Shown piece by piece: positions 12,461 through 26,477 of a DNA stretch of 64,000 nt (position 1 is the stretch's first letter; each line of letters begins with the position of its first letter). The position numbers were made by a program, and so were the translations under genes. The notes below the pieces were generated by a model. The model had not been told where the DNA came from. It did not search any database and saw only the letters and a program-made list of their open reading frames with translations. The DNA is from Serinus canaria (Eukaryota > Chordata > Aves > Passeriformes > Fringillidae). Location: positions 16,095,649 to 16,159,648 of the forward strand of contig NC_066315.1 in the NCBI RefSeq assembly GCF_022539315.1, written 5' to 3'.

Positions 12461-15400
12461 TCTAAAGATTCAGATCTTCTTCCCCTAAGAATGTAGAGAA
12501 AATGGACTTGTGATTATGTCAGTTGTGAGATGCAACTGATTGTTGTGAATGTATTGTTCTGTATTTTTGGTGGGGATGATCCACAGACAGAGGGAATGAC
12601 ATCTCTGAGTGTGGCTGAAAAGTACATGGTGGTGGAGGAGAATGTATTAGGTAGTGAGGACCAAAGCATGACATGATAAAAAATGAAGGTTGGTCACCAT
12701 ACTGAGATAGTGGTGGCTTTCTGCATGGAAAGGTGATGATGGAATATGTTGACTACTTCTGCACTTCAAGTTTGAAACTGACATTGAAATACTTTTTGCT
12801 GGACATATAAAACTTATTTCTTTTTCCATTACTTTGTTCCTCATATATACTTTCCCTAGAATTAATATTTATACAGTATTCAAATTTATTGTTCAATTTG
12901 TCTATTTTCTGCGTGTCTCAAGACTTTTTTTTTCCTGTTAATCATATAGAAGAGGAAGAGATCAGGGTTTGTTTGCGAGGGGATTTTGGTGGCTAATATA
13001 TTTGCACGTGTTAAGGCAATGTTGAGAGTGGCTTCTGATTTCAGGGCGGACAAAACCAGCCACCTCAGAAGGAGCTAAGAGGAGCTCCAGTACACAAGAA
13101 CTGCAGACCTGTAAAATGCACAAGAAGAGAAAGTGGGACTGGGGTTTTGTACCTAACCTCAGTTTATCTGAGTGAGAGGGTTGTGATTTGGGGGGAAAGC
13201 ACTGGAGAGTTGGAGAGGTGTATGGACCACCTTGGAGAGGGTGGAATAATTGAAACTGATAGCTCAATCAGAAAAATGCTTTTTTGATATTTGAAGTCCT
13301 TAAGGTTCTTTACTGATGAGTTCTCAACTATATTTATTTTTAAAAAGCTGTGCCTCCCCAGTAAAGGGAATAAGCTACAGTTCTCTAAATTCACATGAAG
13401 CTCTGAAGTGCTATTTGCCTTGGTGATAGGAAAAATGAAGGAAAAGGCAGTGAGAGTAAGGATTTACCACCTGGATGTCAGGAGGAGGAAGTGTGAGTGT
13501 GGAGAAGGTGGTTGATAGCCAGTAGCAATTCACAGCCAATGAAATTTAATTATCTTTGTACATTAAAGAAGAATCAAGCAAGGTTGCCTTGTATGTTATA
13601 GCTTACATCTTTCAGCCAGAGAAAGCAAGCAAAGCCTCCTCATGGCAGAATTATAGTGATCACTCTTGTGACACAGACTGTCCAAACAGTGCACTGATGT
13701 GGTCTGTTGTGCTGGTGTGGAAACAAACTATTTCTGGCAAGAGGAGAAGGAATTTACTAAATTTGAAGTCATTAATAATGATGAATTAGATAATAGCTGG
13801 CAGTTATTTGTCATTCTTTAAATCCAGATCATCAGAGACACGATACAGTTTTCAGCTCTAAAAAGCTACCTAGGAGTAGGTATAGTGGGGTAAATGTGAC
13901 AGTAGTGGGCTACTAAATGTGCAAAGATGTTTTAAAACTACATGGAAGAAATTAAAACATTTTCTTTTTCTCATTATTTTTCTCATTTTCTGTAGAGTAA
14001 GGTTGATCTCTAATTATTTTTTGAAGCTTCTACTGAGTTTTATGTACAGAATATATATGGAGGAATGCTAGAATTTTAGTATTCATCAGATCCAAAGTAT
14101 TTGTAGGTAATGGTCTAATTAATATACCAAAATACAAACTTGCCACATGCTTTCTACTTAGCTAAAGCTGAGAATTATTGGGAAAATAATGCTCTGTGAG
14201 AAATCTTCTTGATGACTGATATTTGGAGTAATTACCACTGAAGCAATGAGTCATTTTGCTTCCATCACAATTATTACATTTTAAAATGTGTAATGCAAGG
14301 TGTTACTCCTCATGAAATGCTGCATAAACTTAAAATGTTACTTTTGAAGCCAAAGTGATTTTTTGAGACTTGCTCAATTGCCAGCAACTGAAATCAGTAA
14401 GCTAAGTGATCACTCTTAGCTGGAGGCAGTCAGCTGCCTTTAAACTTAATTTCCATGGGAACAGTGATCAGATTAATCAAAATATAGTAATTGAGATTTT
14501 ATAGAAAATAGTACAGGATCTTTACTTTATTCAGGCTGATATTGTTTCCATGAAAACATTTGGAAAAAAGGTAGCTAGCAGCCAGGCATTGAGCAAATGA
14601 TTGCTTTTCTTGTTAAGATTCATGTATTTTCTGGTCACTCTGTGTATGTTGAATCCTTTGACTTGTTTCTGCTTTTGTAGTATAAAAATGCTGTACATCA
14701 GGTAATAACTGGGCAAAAGTAAGCAAAATAAAAATGGATTCCTTTTGGAATAATAGCTAAATCCCCCAACCTCCGTGTTCCATCTCTCAGTAAAGACAAA
14801 GTTGTTTTTCCATGTGTGTTCACTCATACATACCTGTGCTTATTTTTGCCTTCAATTATGTGAAAAAAATGCCCCTCCTATTTATTTAGGCATAGCTTTA
14901 GATGGTGTAGCCTTATTTGTAGAAGAATGCAAGTTAGGGCCAAGTGGATGGAATAATGCAGTTGTGAAATATGGATACTATGTGATGGTTCAGCTAAAAA
15001 TATTTGTTATAGTGTAGCTAGTATTTCATTTACTAGGAAGTAGACAGCTGGTGGACATAAATAATCTTTTTGTCCTTCCATTCAAAGTTTGGTGAATGGG
15101 TTTTCCTGTGTTCTCTTTTGTGTTTTTTTTAATGTATTTTTATTTTGTATATTTTTGTAGAAATTTAACTGAGTATCTAGTGTTAACTTCTTTGTCAGGA
15201 ATCTAGACATTTGCTGTGTCTAGGATCTTTCAGTTTCTATATCAGAGCTGCTAATGTGTTTAGTAATAGGCGCTTGCAACTTTTCATCTAGATTTTTATG
15301 AAGAAGTCTTGTTCCTGTCATCAACTCCTCTATCAACCCACTTCGTTACAAATAATAATAAAAAACTGAAGCTCAGATCCCAAAAGGATCAAATTGTCTT

Positions 15401-16726
15401 GTTGACAGTTTAGTCTCATAAAAGCTGTAGAAATTAGGTTGATATCAGAAGTCTCAACAGGTGGTGTACCAATAAACTTTTAAAATTAAAAATAAAGCAG
15501 ATAAGCTTATGAAATCAGAGGTGTGAAGTGTTTGTCTTTGAGTATTACTTGAAACTTGTGAATAAATCAGTGCTTTGGAATGTGAAAAAACTTTGGTTTA
15601 GGGTAAAGTCCAGACAGAGGCTTTTTTTTTGGATCAGTGGTAATTGATTTAAAGTTTCTGCTGGGAAATCTCCAAAGAGTAGCAGAAATCCAGCCAAAAT
15701 GTACTGGACATAAAATAAGAAAATCAATCCCTCTAAGATAAATAGTTTGTGATTTCATTGTTACCAAGGGGGCAGTGTACCAGCCTGGTGACCAAACTGG
15801 TACAGCAGTTCAAAGAGAACTTTTAGAACCGAAATCTATACACATGCCCAGATTTTTCTTGTCTTACAAAGCTTGTGCAGTATTTACTTAACCAAAGTGA
15901 TACATTTTTTGTCTATGATACTGAGACTAATGAAAGGTCCCATAAGCTGCTCAGTAATAGTCTGATAAATCCAAGACATCCAAGGATAATGTAATTTTAA
16001 ACTGTTTTTCTACAGTGTTCTTTTTCCTTGGACCAGAAGTTCTGTGGCAGAACATGTGAGGGAGTGTTTAAAACAATTATTTTGTTACTGTCTTGGACTG
16101 TTTTCCTTTTAGGAGCAGAAAGTCATAACTACCCAAACCAACCTCTGCAGTGTGAAAACATTGTACGAGTTAAGAAGGATGGGATGTGATAGTTATAAAA
16201 TCTTTCTGAAGCATGAAAACTGATACAATAAGATTTAATAAAAATTGTACTTTTAAGATCCAGCAAAAATGCCTGCCAGTGTTTCCTAACAACAGGTTTT
16301 GTTACTGCTTATATTAGCTTTCCTTCTTTTTTTTTGGAAGTCTTGGTTGTATCCTTTCTCCATCTAATTCTTGTGAAGTTAATTAGTAGTGTTCACTAAT
16401 CTTTGCTACGTTACACACATATTCACTGTCCGTAGTATGGTAGGTGTGCACTGTTCCATGGACTTCCACATGGCACTTTGGCATAGCAGTGTTCTCTTAA
16501 CCACAGGTGGTTTTCTCTAATAGCTGTTTCTGTGTGTCTTTGTAGAACCCAGTGCTCACCTTGCAGGTGTGATGGTGTCAGTGAAGTTCACTTCAAACAT
16601 AAATTACATTGAGAGCTGCACCATGTAAATGCTTAATGTACCAGTACTCTCCACTTGGAGAATAGCCAGTTAGGAGCTGAATAAATAAGATATCAGAGCA
16701 TGCAAAGAATTAGGCTTACTTTCTAT

Positions 16727-16731
16727 GCAAG
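16727..16731. repeat. Left target-site duplication GCAAG
   Basis: GCAAG directly precedes the TG terminus of the LTR and is identical to 17657-17661, directly after its CA terminus. Confidence 0.85.
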
Positions 16732-17656
16732 TGTCATGGGTTGACTTGGGCCAGATACTAGGCACCCACAAAAGTCATTCACTCACTCAACTCTGTGGTT
16801 GGACAGAGGAGAGAAAATTTAACAAATGGTTCACAGGTTGAGATAAGGACCAGGAGTGATCACTCAACCAATACCATCAAGGACAAAACAGGCTCAACTT
16901 AGAGATACAAAGTGAATTTATTACCAACAAAATTAGAGCAGGATAATGAGAAATAAAATAAGCCCTTTTAAACACCTTCCTCGCACTCCTTCCCAGCTCT
17001 ACCTCCTACACCAGTGGTACAAGGAGACGGGGAATGGGGGTTATGGTCACTTCATCACCCCGACAAACTGCTGCAGCATGGGTCACTCTTTTACGGGATG
17101 CAGTCCTCCAAGGACAGGCTATTCCAGCCTGGGAGCAAGGGCCCCTCTTTCTGCAGGTTTCCCACTGGACCACAGCCTCCTCCAGGCATCCACCTGCTCC
17201 AGCATGGGCTCCTCTACAGGCTGAAGGTGGATTTCTGCATTGCCTGTGAATCCCCATGGGATGCAGGGGCACAGCTGCTTCACCATGGTCCTCACCATGG
17301 CCTACAGAGGAATCTCAGCTCCAGCACCTGTAGCACCTCCTCCCCCTCCTTGTTCACTGACCTTGGTGTCTGCACAGTTGTTCTCACATCTTCTCTCACG
17401 TTCTTGCTCCTGCCCTTCTCTGGCTGGAATTAAAACTGCCCCACAACCTTTGTTTTGATTTTTTCTTAAATATGTTAACACAGAGGCATTGCCACCATTT
17501 CTAATTGGCCCAGCCTTGCCTAGCAGCATGTCCATCTCTGGAGCCATCAGGGACTGGCTCTGCTGCACATGGTGAAAGCTTCTAGCAGCTTCTCACAGAA
17601 GCCACCTCTGTGGGTCCCCTCCACTAACAAAAAACAGGCCATGCAAAACCTGGACA
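16732..17656 (-). mobile_element. Solo LTR, avian ERVL-like, with 5-bp target duplication
   Basis: A 925-bp block begins TGTCATGGGTTGAC and ends CAAAACCTGGACA, giving the TG...CA termini of an LTR. The flanks carry a perfect 5-bp direct repeat, GCAAG at 16727-16731 and 17657-17661, the duplication length known for ERVL elements. Internal landmarks such as GAGATAAGGACC, GAGAAATAAAA and the repeated CTCCAGCATGGG units match an LTR family I remember as widespread in birds. Transcription direction is inferred as minus from an AATAAA signal at 16922-16917, about 190 bp before the 3' end. No internal viral genes remain, as expected after LTR-LTR recombination. Open frames at 16946-17568 on both strands lie in LTR sequence and are not genes. 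Confidence 0.9.
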
Positions 17657-17661
17657 GCAAG
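17657..17661. repeat. Right target-site duplication GCAAG
   Basis: GCAAG directly follows the CA terminus of the LTR and equals the copy at 16727-16731. The identity of both copies suggests that neither has mutated since insertion, though five bases say little about age. Confidence 0.85.
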
Positions 17662-20600
17662 CCAAGGATGAGTAATTTATTATAGGCAATTGCCGTAACT
17701 TAACTGTGCCTTCAATACAGTAGCAAAACCTAAATGTACAGCTTCACTCTGACATAACATCTCAATCAGAATGGTGGCATAGTCTGTTTCCATGCTACAG
17801 AGGAAAGGGCTTCATGCTTTCTTGATCACCTGAACCACTCTGAGGTATCAGTAGTGTAAAAAACATCTTTCTTATTCCTGTGGTGACATGGAGTGGTCTA
17901 AAGTTAGAGCTGTCTTAGATTTGTTTTCAAAAAACACTGGTGCCTCAGTGGGCCATTTAGAGCTGCACATGCATACCTTGTGGTCAGGTATTTTCTGTCT
18001 TCCCGCACTCCCTAAGACCAATTTTTCCCTCTGTGTGTTCTCCCATGTATGTCTGCAAGCTTGTACTATTTCTTGTCTAATAAATAAGGCTTGGATTAAT
18101 TCCTTCTCTCTTAGGAAAATTAACATAGTAAGTTGTATGAAGATGAAATACTTATGTGCCATGTTTAAATGGCTATATAAATTCATAGGAAAAGCTCTGC
18201 TTTCATCTAATTTGATACATTGCTTTCATGTATTTGCAGTTACACTATTTCATTAGATGCAAACTAAGCAATACTCCATCAGTGCTGGAATGGAAGGTAT
18301 TTTGAAATTTGCCAAGTGTAGCAAATACCAGGATAGGAAGACTTCTCGTTCTTGGCTGCAGAGATGCAGTCTGGTGCACTAAGAGATGGATGCAGCCACT
18401 GCTGAGCACCTGCACCAGTAGCCAATTGACCAGAAATGCCACCACTGGAAGAGTGGTGCTTCAGCCAGCACAGGCACCAGTGGCACTCATGTGAAAAAAA
18501 AGCAGGCAGCCTGGTCCCATTTCTCATCTCCAGCTGATCAAGGCACTGCTGACAACACACATCTTTCTGCTCTCTAGATTTCTAAAGAGACGCATGTTTG
18601 TAGATTCCTCAAATACCAGCACAGGTGTACAGTCCAGCTGGATAGCCATACCTGAGCTCTTTACCCAGCCACAGGTTAAGACTGTAAGTCCTTTCAGATA
18701 AGGGTCTTGTCTTATTTGCTGCCTACGCCATTAGGGAAATATAAACATACTCTTTTCTTCATTTTCTGGACTTGGATTTCACACAGAGAGACATATACCC
18801 ATCAATATTATTATCAATAAAACAATAAACCATTGTGACTTCTGAATTCCGCTGCACATTTTAATTTCATTACCTATAGTTCTCCCACTGTACTAGATGC
18901 ATCAGCATAACCCTCTTGATCCTTTTGCTAGCCAGTGCTTCAGAAGTGTTTTTTTAAGAGAATGTTAGTGCTAAGTTGGTACTTTGTGCTCTCTCCTTCA
19001 GTTTTAGGTTGTTTTCCCTCTGATTTTGGTTGTGCTGCCTTTCTCCTTCACTCTGTTTCACAGAGCACTAACATGAAATCATTGTTCCCCAGAGTAGGAG
19101 ATTTGGAACCTTGGAGCCACTGACTTTTTTCAGCCCCAGTGGCTCAGGTACAGTGTGACTCTTTATGAAGAACATGATGTTTACTGAGTGGAAAGCATGG
19201 TGGGGGGGTAAACAGTCTTTGTCTGTTGGAAATTAAATCTGTATTGTCTCCCTGTCTCTTTCTAACTTTTCTTGTTGGATTTTGCTAGCAATCACAGCCT
19301 GCACAAGGTAATTCCAGTGATTTCAGTTGTTCACAAACATGACTGCCTCAATTATTTTGATAGCAGGAGTTAAAAAACACTCCAGTCCTGCCAGCTATAA
19401 ATGCTAGGGATTATGTATGGGATAGCCTGGAGTATTGCTTTACATTTAGTATAGATATCATCTTCATAAAGTATTTTCAATTTTAATGTGCTTTACAGAT
19501 TGGGTTTCATAGAAAGGAGCAGTTTTTGTTGAGACTTAGTGATTAAATAATCCAGTAATGATACTGCAGACATACACAGCTTTAATCAGGATCAAACCAT
19601 AAATCAGGGTGTAATTTTGAATTTCCAAGTTTCAAACATTCTAGGAAAAAAGTAACCCATAATTGTCATCATGTTAATTGGCATCTAAAATACTAAGCTG
19701 ATCATACTGAAGTTTAGCGTATCATTAAAGGCTAACTACAAATCATACCCTAGCACGTGCCAAGCAACAAAGCATTTGTAATTGTGTGCCTGTGTGCTTT
19801 CATTTGGAAGCATACACTTTCCACCAATTTCTAACTAATAATCTGACCAAGTCTTATTATTGTCTTCTCCCAAAGGGGAAGCAATATTTTACTTTTGTGG
19901 TATATCAGGAAACCACTGTGGAACACCTATGTGTAGCTTGATCCTGTGTTCTGTCCTGCTTCTGCTCTTCCTCTTTTTGTTTTCTGAATGTGCATAACTT
20001 ACTAGAACTGGATTATTTTTTATAATTTTTTTCTATTACTAAATGAATGTTTAATGTATGAAAGCCTTTAATTCCCTTTGTGTTATGTGTATTTATTATC
20101 TCTTCATAACCATTCTGTTATGGTTGCTCTGTGATAATGTCATTGTGGTTTTTACTTACCTCAGCTTTTCCACCAGTTTAATAATGTAGGCAAGAGTGAC
20201 CTCTCATTCACTTGAGGCTGATCATTTGAAGATGGGTATGGTTAAAGTACTTCACTATATTTTGATTGAGGTGGGGGAGCTCGAGTTAAGCTGTATCATT
20301 ATTTTTGTTCTCTTGTTCTATCAAGGGTAAATTGACATTTTTGCTCAATAGAAAAGGACATGTGTTGTCTTTTTGTTCTGTTAATGTTATGATTCATGGC
20401 ATAAAAATGTAAAACAAAACATCGGTTGCTAATGATACTCCTGGTATTATTTAAATTTATGCTGGTTTCATATTCAAATGCAGTGTAAATCAGGCTAGGT
20501 CATGCTAGCTAATATTTTGGTTGAATCCTACTTAGAAAAAGGGGACTGGAGCTGGGGAACAGTTCCAGGTTGGAAACTGTCAGGAAATCTCTTGGCATCC

Positions 20601-21492
20601 CGGCAGCTGATAATTTTGTGTTGCTGTTCTGCATATTTATAGATCCTTATTACAAGAATGAAATTGCTAAATTTTACCCTATATTCTTTTTTGTAATGGT
20701 AGGAGTACCAATGCAGCTCCCTTATCTTTGTTACTCTTGTCTCCTCATTGGGCAATTTCTGCTGTTTCCTACCAGCTTTCCAATATTTAAAGATATGGTG
20801 TGGCTGTAATTTTGTACACCTGTGCAAATACATTTGTGTCACCCCTTCCAATATAAAAATAAATTAATATGTTTGCTTTGATTTGAAGCTTCCTATGAAA
20901 CAGGTTTGTATTTTGAGGTGATTTAGTGCAAAACTTGGAGTGCACTGGTCTGAAAAGGTATCGGAAACGGCAGTAAATCTCTCCTAAATTACTGCAATTT
21001 TCTTCCAGTATTTTGTCATTATTTTTCATATTTCTCTCTTTCCTACAGCACACATTGCACTTAAGTGTTGGTGTTTCTCTGTCCTCTACAGGGAAGGTTG
21101 AGAATTAATTTTGTCTTTTAAAACTATTGTAATTTTCTGGTTGAAGTTACTTGGGACATTTTACTCCTAATGCATCTCTGTATCCTTTTAAGAGAAATTA
21201 AGATGCTGTCTTCATGTATTTCTAAATTAAGATTGATGCTGTAAAACTTACTTGTTGGTATTGATTTATTTTAAGCTCTTTGTTTTGATTTCCATGCAAT
21301 GTAAAATGTAGCCTGGCCCCTGGCTGCAGTGTGCAGTTCTCAGCAGCTTCTCTTCTTACCTTCTATGCCTTCTGAAGTATTCACTGCAAGTCTTCATTTG
21401 CTGGTTTTGATTGATCTTAACTTTACCCCTTATTTACGTATTTTCTCCACATATAAAAATTTTTCTTCAACTACTTTTACCATTATTTCAAG

Positions 21493-21507
21493 AAAAAAAA
21501 AAAAAAA
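21493..21507. repeat. Poly(A) run
   Basis: Fifteen A in a row, without a recognisable retroposon body to its left; a simple homopolymer. Confidence 0.8.
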
Positions 21508-22724
21508 GAGACTTTGTGTCTGTCCCTCATTGTCCAAGGTCTGTTTGGTATGTTGTGATCTGCTTGGCAGGCTTTGAGACCAGTCACCTCTTTCAGAGAC
21601 AAGGGAAGGCTTCAATGCAAAGCATGCCTTCACAGGTGTTCTTTGCTTTCATGGCCATGATTTCATTAAAGAACATTTAAGTAAATGTGTAATTTTATGC
21701 TGGTGACTTGTCAGAATAGTCTTAAGTATGAACATAATGTTAGTGATTGTTTCCTGTTTTGTTTTGCTTGGTTTTTTAGCATGGACAGTATGCAGTCAGA
21801 GGGAGAAGTGAATGGTGATGTTTTTAGCTCCCTTGCCTGTTGGCAGAGGCTGGCAGAGATTTTGCTTGGTGCCTTTAAGCACCTTCACATGCAGCTGCTT
21901 TTTATTTGTCTGTCTGTCTTGCCTAAGGTTGATGTTTGGAGGAGTCTATCTCTGATGGCTTTTACATTTGAAGTTCTTCAACATTGTTTATTTGCATGGC
22001 TTAAGTCTCCTGCAGTTTTAAGTGCAGAATTGACTAAAAATCCATTTCTAGGTTTCATATTTAGAAACTGCATTAATGGTTAAGGTTAGTCCTCAGTATC
22101 TGTTTATAGTTGACCTCCTTTAAATTAATTATTGTGAAAATTTTAAAAATATTTACTCTGTTATTTTATTAGGGTTTTGGGTTGGGATCCAGTGTTTGTT
22201 GGACTTTGATGCAGTTTTAGCAAAAGTGGTATTTACAGCAAAATTCTGCTCTGATGATGGAGGCCTTAAATAAAAGGGGTTTTTGCATTATCTGATGCTT
22301 CAGAGTAGCTTCTTTTAAAGAGTGGCAGATTTTTCTTGAGACATTTGTTAGGGAAGCAAAAGAGTAAGAATAGAAAATAGTAATTAAATTGTAATTGTGT
22401 TTTGAATGTGTATGAATGTCTAAAAGATTGGGGGTTTTATTCCTATCAGTAAGTTTTGATATGTATGGGCATGCAGCTTTCAATGTCAGTGTTTTTCTTA
22501 AAAAAATTTAATTTTTTAAAAAAATGTAATTTATAAGGGAAAACCATAATGTTGTGAGTTATTTGGTCTTTTGTGTTGTTGTTGTTTTTCTTTGTTGATT
22601 TTTTTCTTTGCATCTGAGTTTTATTAATTACATGACCTGTACTGTATCATGACATGTTGCATAGGATGTAGTAAAAGCAGAAATTGAGCTGTGTATTTCT
22701 CACATCACATAAATTGTACTGACC

Positions 22725-22740
22725 CCACTAGATGGTGCTA
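22725..22740 (+). promoter_or_regulatory. CTCF-like motif, plus orientation (candidate)
   Basis: CCACTAGATGGTGCTA agrees with the vertebrate CTCF core CCACNAGRKGGCGCTA except for one T in place of C. It is a better match than the site at 7688. Motif match by eye only. Confidence 0.4.
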
Positions 22741-23758
22741 ATTGATAAATGTATGTCTATGTATATTTATATAGATGTCTTTAATTTTAGCTTATAGCAT
22801 AGATGTCCATGTCTGTGAATGGAGTTTGGGTATTGAATGGGTTAATTCTGTAACCCTGAGCTGCACAGAAGTGAGCTCTTCAGTGAACCTGAACCAAATT
22901 CAATCTTGGGCTGTCTTGCATTGAGTACAGACTGTAAGGATGATGTTTACTGTACTAAGCAGGAATAAACCCAGCTCCTCATGATTTAAAGTTAGCAGTC
23001 TCTGTTTGAATAGTAAAACTGAAAAAGCCCAATTCTATGCCAAAGTGTCTTAGCCTGTATGCAGCAAATCCTGTTTTCTTCAATTAATATTTAACTGGCA
23101 TTTCTCCAGAATCTTAATTCTACGGGGAATGGAGCTTGCTGAAAAAAGCAACCATCTCACAATCAAATGAGTAGTTTAGCTGTCACTCCTGTTGGAATTG
23201 TGTTTACTTGGAGAGCAGGGTTAGGAGAGTTCTTTCCTTTGGATTTATATCGTTAACAGAACAGTGGAAGTCACTTTCTTTTGGAAAAAGTTTGGAAATT
23301 TTGTTCTGTATAATGAAAAAAAAATCTCAGTTTGAATTTGCGATGTTTAAAACCAGTAGTATCAGAAGAAATGAAATTTACAAAGCAGAACGTTTACAGA
23401 TAAAAACATACTTGTGGGTAAATTAGATCCTTTTAATGTTTGTGTAAGTGTAGGTGTTTTTTGAAAGAAAACATTGAGACATTTGAGACATTATTGAGGT
23501 AAGTATTAAACCTAGGCACGTACTTGTTTTGTTTCTAGCCTCTAAATTAAATCCTAAACTTAGACTCCAAGGAAGTTTATTAGCAGAACACTGTTGCACA
23601 GTGTTTCTGTTCTTTTTTAGCAGATTTGCAAAGACAATTCTAATTTTTCAGTTCTGTCTCACATTGAAGATTCTTCTTCCACTGTATTTATCTGACAAAG
23701 CAGGACATACAGTTCATTTAAAACCTGTCCTGTTACCTTTTTATTTGGAAAAGTGCTC

Positions 23759-23804
23759 TTTTAATTTAATCTAATTTAATTTAATGTAATTTAATTTTTT
23801 TTAA
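23759..23804. repeat. (TTTAA)n pentanucleotide repeat
   Basis: About 46 bp of imperfect TTTAA units (TTTAATTTAATCTAATTTAA pattern) ending in a run of T. A simple repeat, possibly length-variable. Confidence 0.75.
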
Positions 23805-26477
23805 CATGCTATCTCCATATTCTTAGCAAGTTACCTCTTCAGTCCTCTGACTTGAACTTTGGGAGTAATGTAACATGAATGGTTATTAGTATTGGCAAAG
23901 AAAATACTGTAAATTTTTGTTTGAATTCACTTTATGGCTCTTTCTTTGCTAACCAACATACCAGCATAAAGCACTAGGAAATAATGGAATATTGCTTTGG
24001 GTTTTTAAAGTTGCAGATAATCAAACTCGATCGCCTGTCATGAAATGTTCAGGATTACTGTTTTCCCAGGTGACCCTCAGCTGTAAGAAGAGTGCTGTTG
24101 CTTGTATGTTTTCTGCTTAGAAGGATTTCAGATAATGATAGTTTCTAAAGTGCAGTCAGCTGTTGATGTGATCTTTGTTCTTTACATTTCAGCAGCATCT
24201 CCAGTCTTGTTTCTTTCCTTTTCGTGTTCATATATATCAGAATAGCTATGCATACCTATTTTAGATATTTTTTATTTGAAGTATTCAAATCTGATATTCA
24301 GGATCAAAGAATGATTATAGTTTTCTGATTTTTCTAAGGAAAAACTCCTCCTTTCAAATTCCTAAAGATCTTTAAATTTAAAACCAAAACCAGGCCTTAA
24401 AAGGAGAAACACTTTTTTACATAAAACAAAAATATTATATTTGCACTGTTAAAAAAAGGTTTGCTATAAAGCTGAAGAAACTTCTATATTTCTTAAAATC
24501 TGACCAATACAAAGACTTGGAGTTTTTAATTTTTGATGTTTTAGGTCAGTTCTTCGGATTATTTGTTATACATAGTAATTCAAATTAGTTAGGCATACAT
24601 TTTGCAAGTCTTTGTTGCGTTACTTAGACACAGTCAGGTGATACCAGAAAAGAAGATTTTTCGGTGAAAAAATGAAAGGTTACCTTCAAGAAAAAACAAA
24701 ACCTGAAGTTTATTTTTGGAATGTAGTATTGAAATAATAGAGACAGGTATTTGTCTTTTTCTGATAATTTTTATTCTAATTTTTTATTTATTTGTTAACT
24801 TTTATTTGAACTAATTTTTAGCTCTTTATTGTCTTGAATTCAATGTTTTTCATCAAGTTTTTTATTTAGAACCATTTTATAAGCAGCTATTTGATTATTG
24901 CAGTAAATGTTGTTTCCATCTTTATTTCATTACAACTGTGCAACTTTTCTGTGTTCTCTTCCTAAACACGGACGATCTTCAGCAGGAGTTACCTTTCTTG
25001 CTTGCATTAAGTATTCTTTAAGTAAAAGTATATTTTAAAAGTCACTTAGAAATAAAGATTTCCTGACATATTTGACATATAAGCAAATATTGCAGTTGGT
25101 GATGTGTATGTCATTATCAGTAATTGAAATATCAAAAAATGTAAGATTACAGTACTTTTTCCTAAAGAGATGTCATTGTAGTAGTATTGGTTTGGAAATC
25201 AAATACACTTTTTGTCTGTGATTAGTCATTGTCTTCCTTTCCTTTGGTGTTGAGGAAACTGATGCTTAGTTCCTTTGGTGATGTGCTTTTAAATATTTGG
25301 ATAAAAAAATGATTATAATTCTGAGTACTGTTACCACTGAACCTTGCAGTATTTTATATAAGACTTTGAGAATTTTACTGCATGCATGTTCAGTTTGCTC
25401 TGTCTGCAGTACTGCACAAAATTTCCTGGGAGTTGAGTCAGGATCTTTAATGAAAGATTTGGTATATTGTGTTGTGAATGATGATCATTTTCTTAATGAA
25501 AGGAAGGGAGAAAAATCGACACTTACATGAGCCCACCTCAAATTCTGTCTTCCATTTAAATCTGAATGCTTCAATTTGAAAAGTGTTTTTGTTAAAGTAG
25601 TAATACTGAGGGGTGGAGGAGGGAGCATCAAAGTGGGAGTGTATAGACAGAAGGGCCATAAACTGGGAAGAGCAATTTGAGACCTGGAATCCTGAGTTCA
25701 GTATTGCTCTAATGAAATATTTCCCTCAAACTTTTAGGAATTTTAATGTGTGTTTACACAGGTCAGTGTGTGCTTTTGGAGAAGAGAATTGCTATACTTT
25801 TATCAAATTCTGACTGGTACTGTTGAGACTGGGACATGATGGGTTTATTCCCCAGATTTTATTTGAAAATGTATTGATGAAGTGTAGTACATTAAAACTG
25901 TAGGGATCTTTCAGCATCCACAGACTGCAGTTTGAAGACTGCTTGTTTCAAAGGAAAAAAAAGTCTGATGTTCTGTTCTTTCTGTTCAAGGACCCCATGT
26001 CCTTAGCTCACATAAGAGAGTTTCATTCAAATTTGGAATTGTTCTGATGCTCCTTCCTTTGGAATTGAGGTTAAAAGTACAGAAAAACAATTTTGAAAAT
26101 ACTGTATACAGTAGCCATGTAGACTGTTTGGCTCTAAAGGGGCAGGGAAATTTATTTTGGAGCAAGTGCAACTTGTTTAGCTTTGGTCTGAACTTCCTCT
26201 GTCTATCTAGGGACCCTTTTCCTCTAAGCAAAGTCATCAAAACCTTTGCCTATTACTGACAAAAAAAGGCCCGTTTGAATGAAGTCTGTGAAATCTCATA
26301 TAATAGGACCTTTATTTTATTGTATAAGGAACAATGAATTCAAAGTGAATTTTTTAAAAAGTAAAATAAACATTTTTAGAAGCTCTGCATGAATAACTGG
26401 GTTTGTAGCCAGTATTTAATCTGTTTTGCTTACCATTGCAAAAATAAAATAGCAAATGCTATTACTGTATTACCTCC

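Noticed and set aside
17014..17433. 139-codon open frame on the + strand and several overlapping frames
   Set aside because: They fall inside the solo LTR at 16732-17656; GC-rich repeated CTCCAGCATGGG units keep frames open by chance.
21685..22083. 132-codon open frame on the + strand in the 27-kb intron
   Set aside because: Hydrophobic-rich, low-similarity sequence in an AT-rich intron, with no family resemblance; length within chance for 64 kb in six frames.
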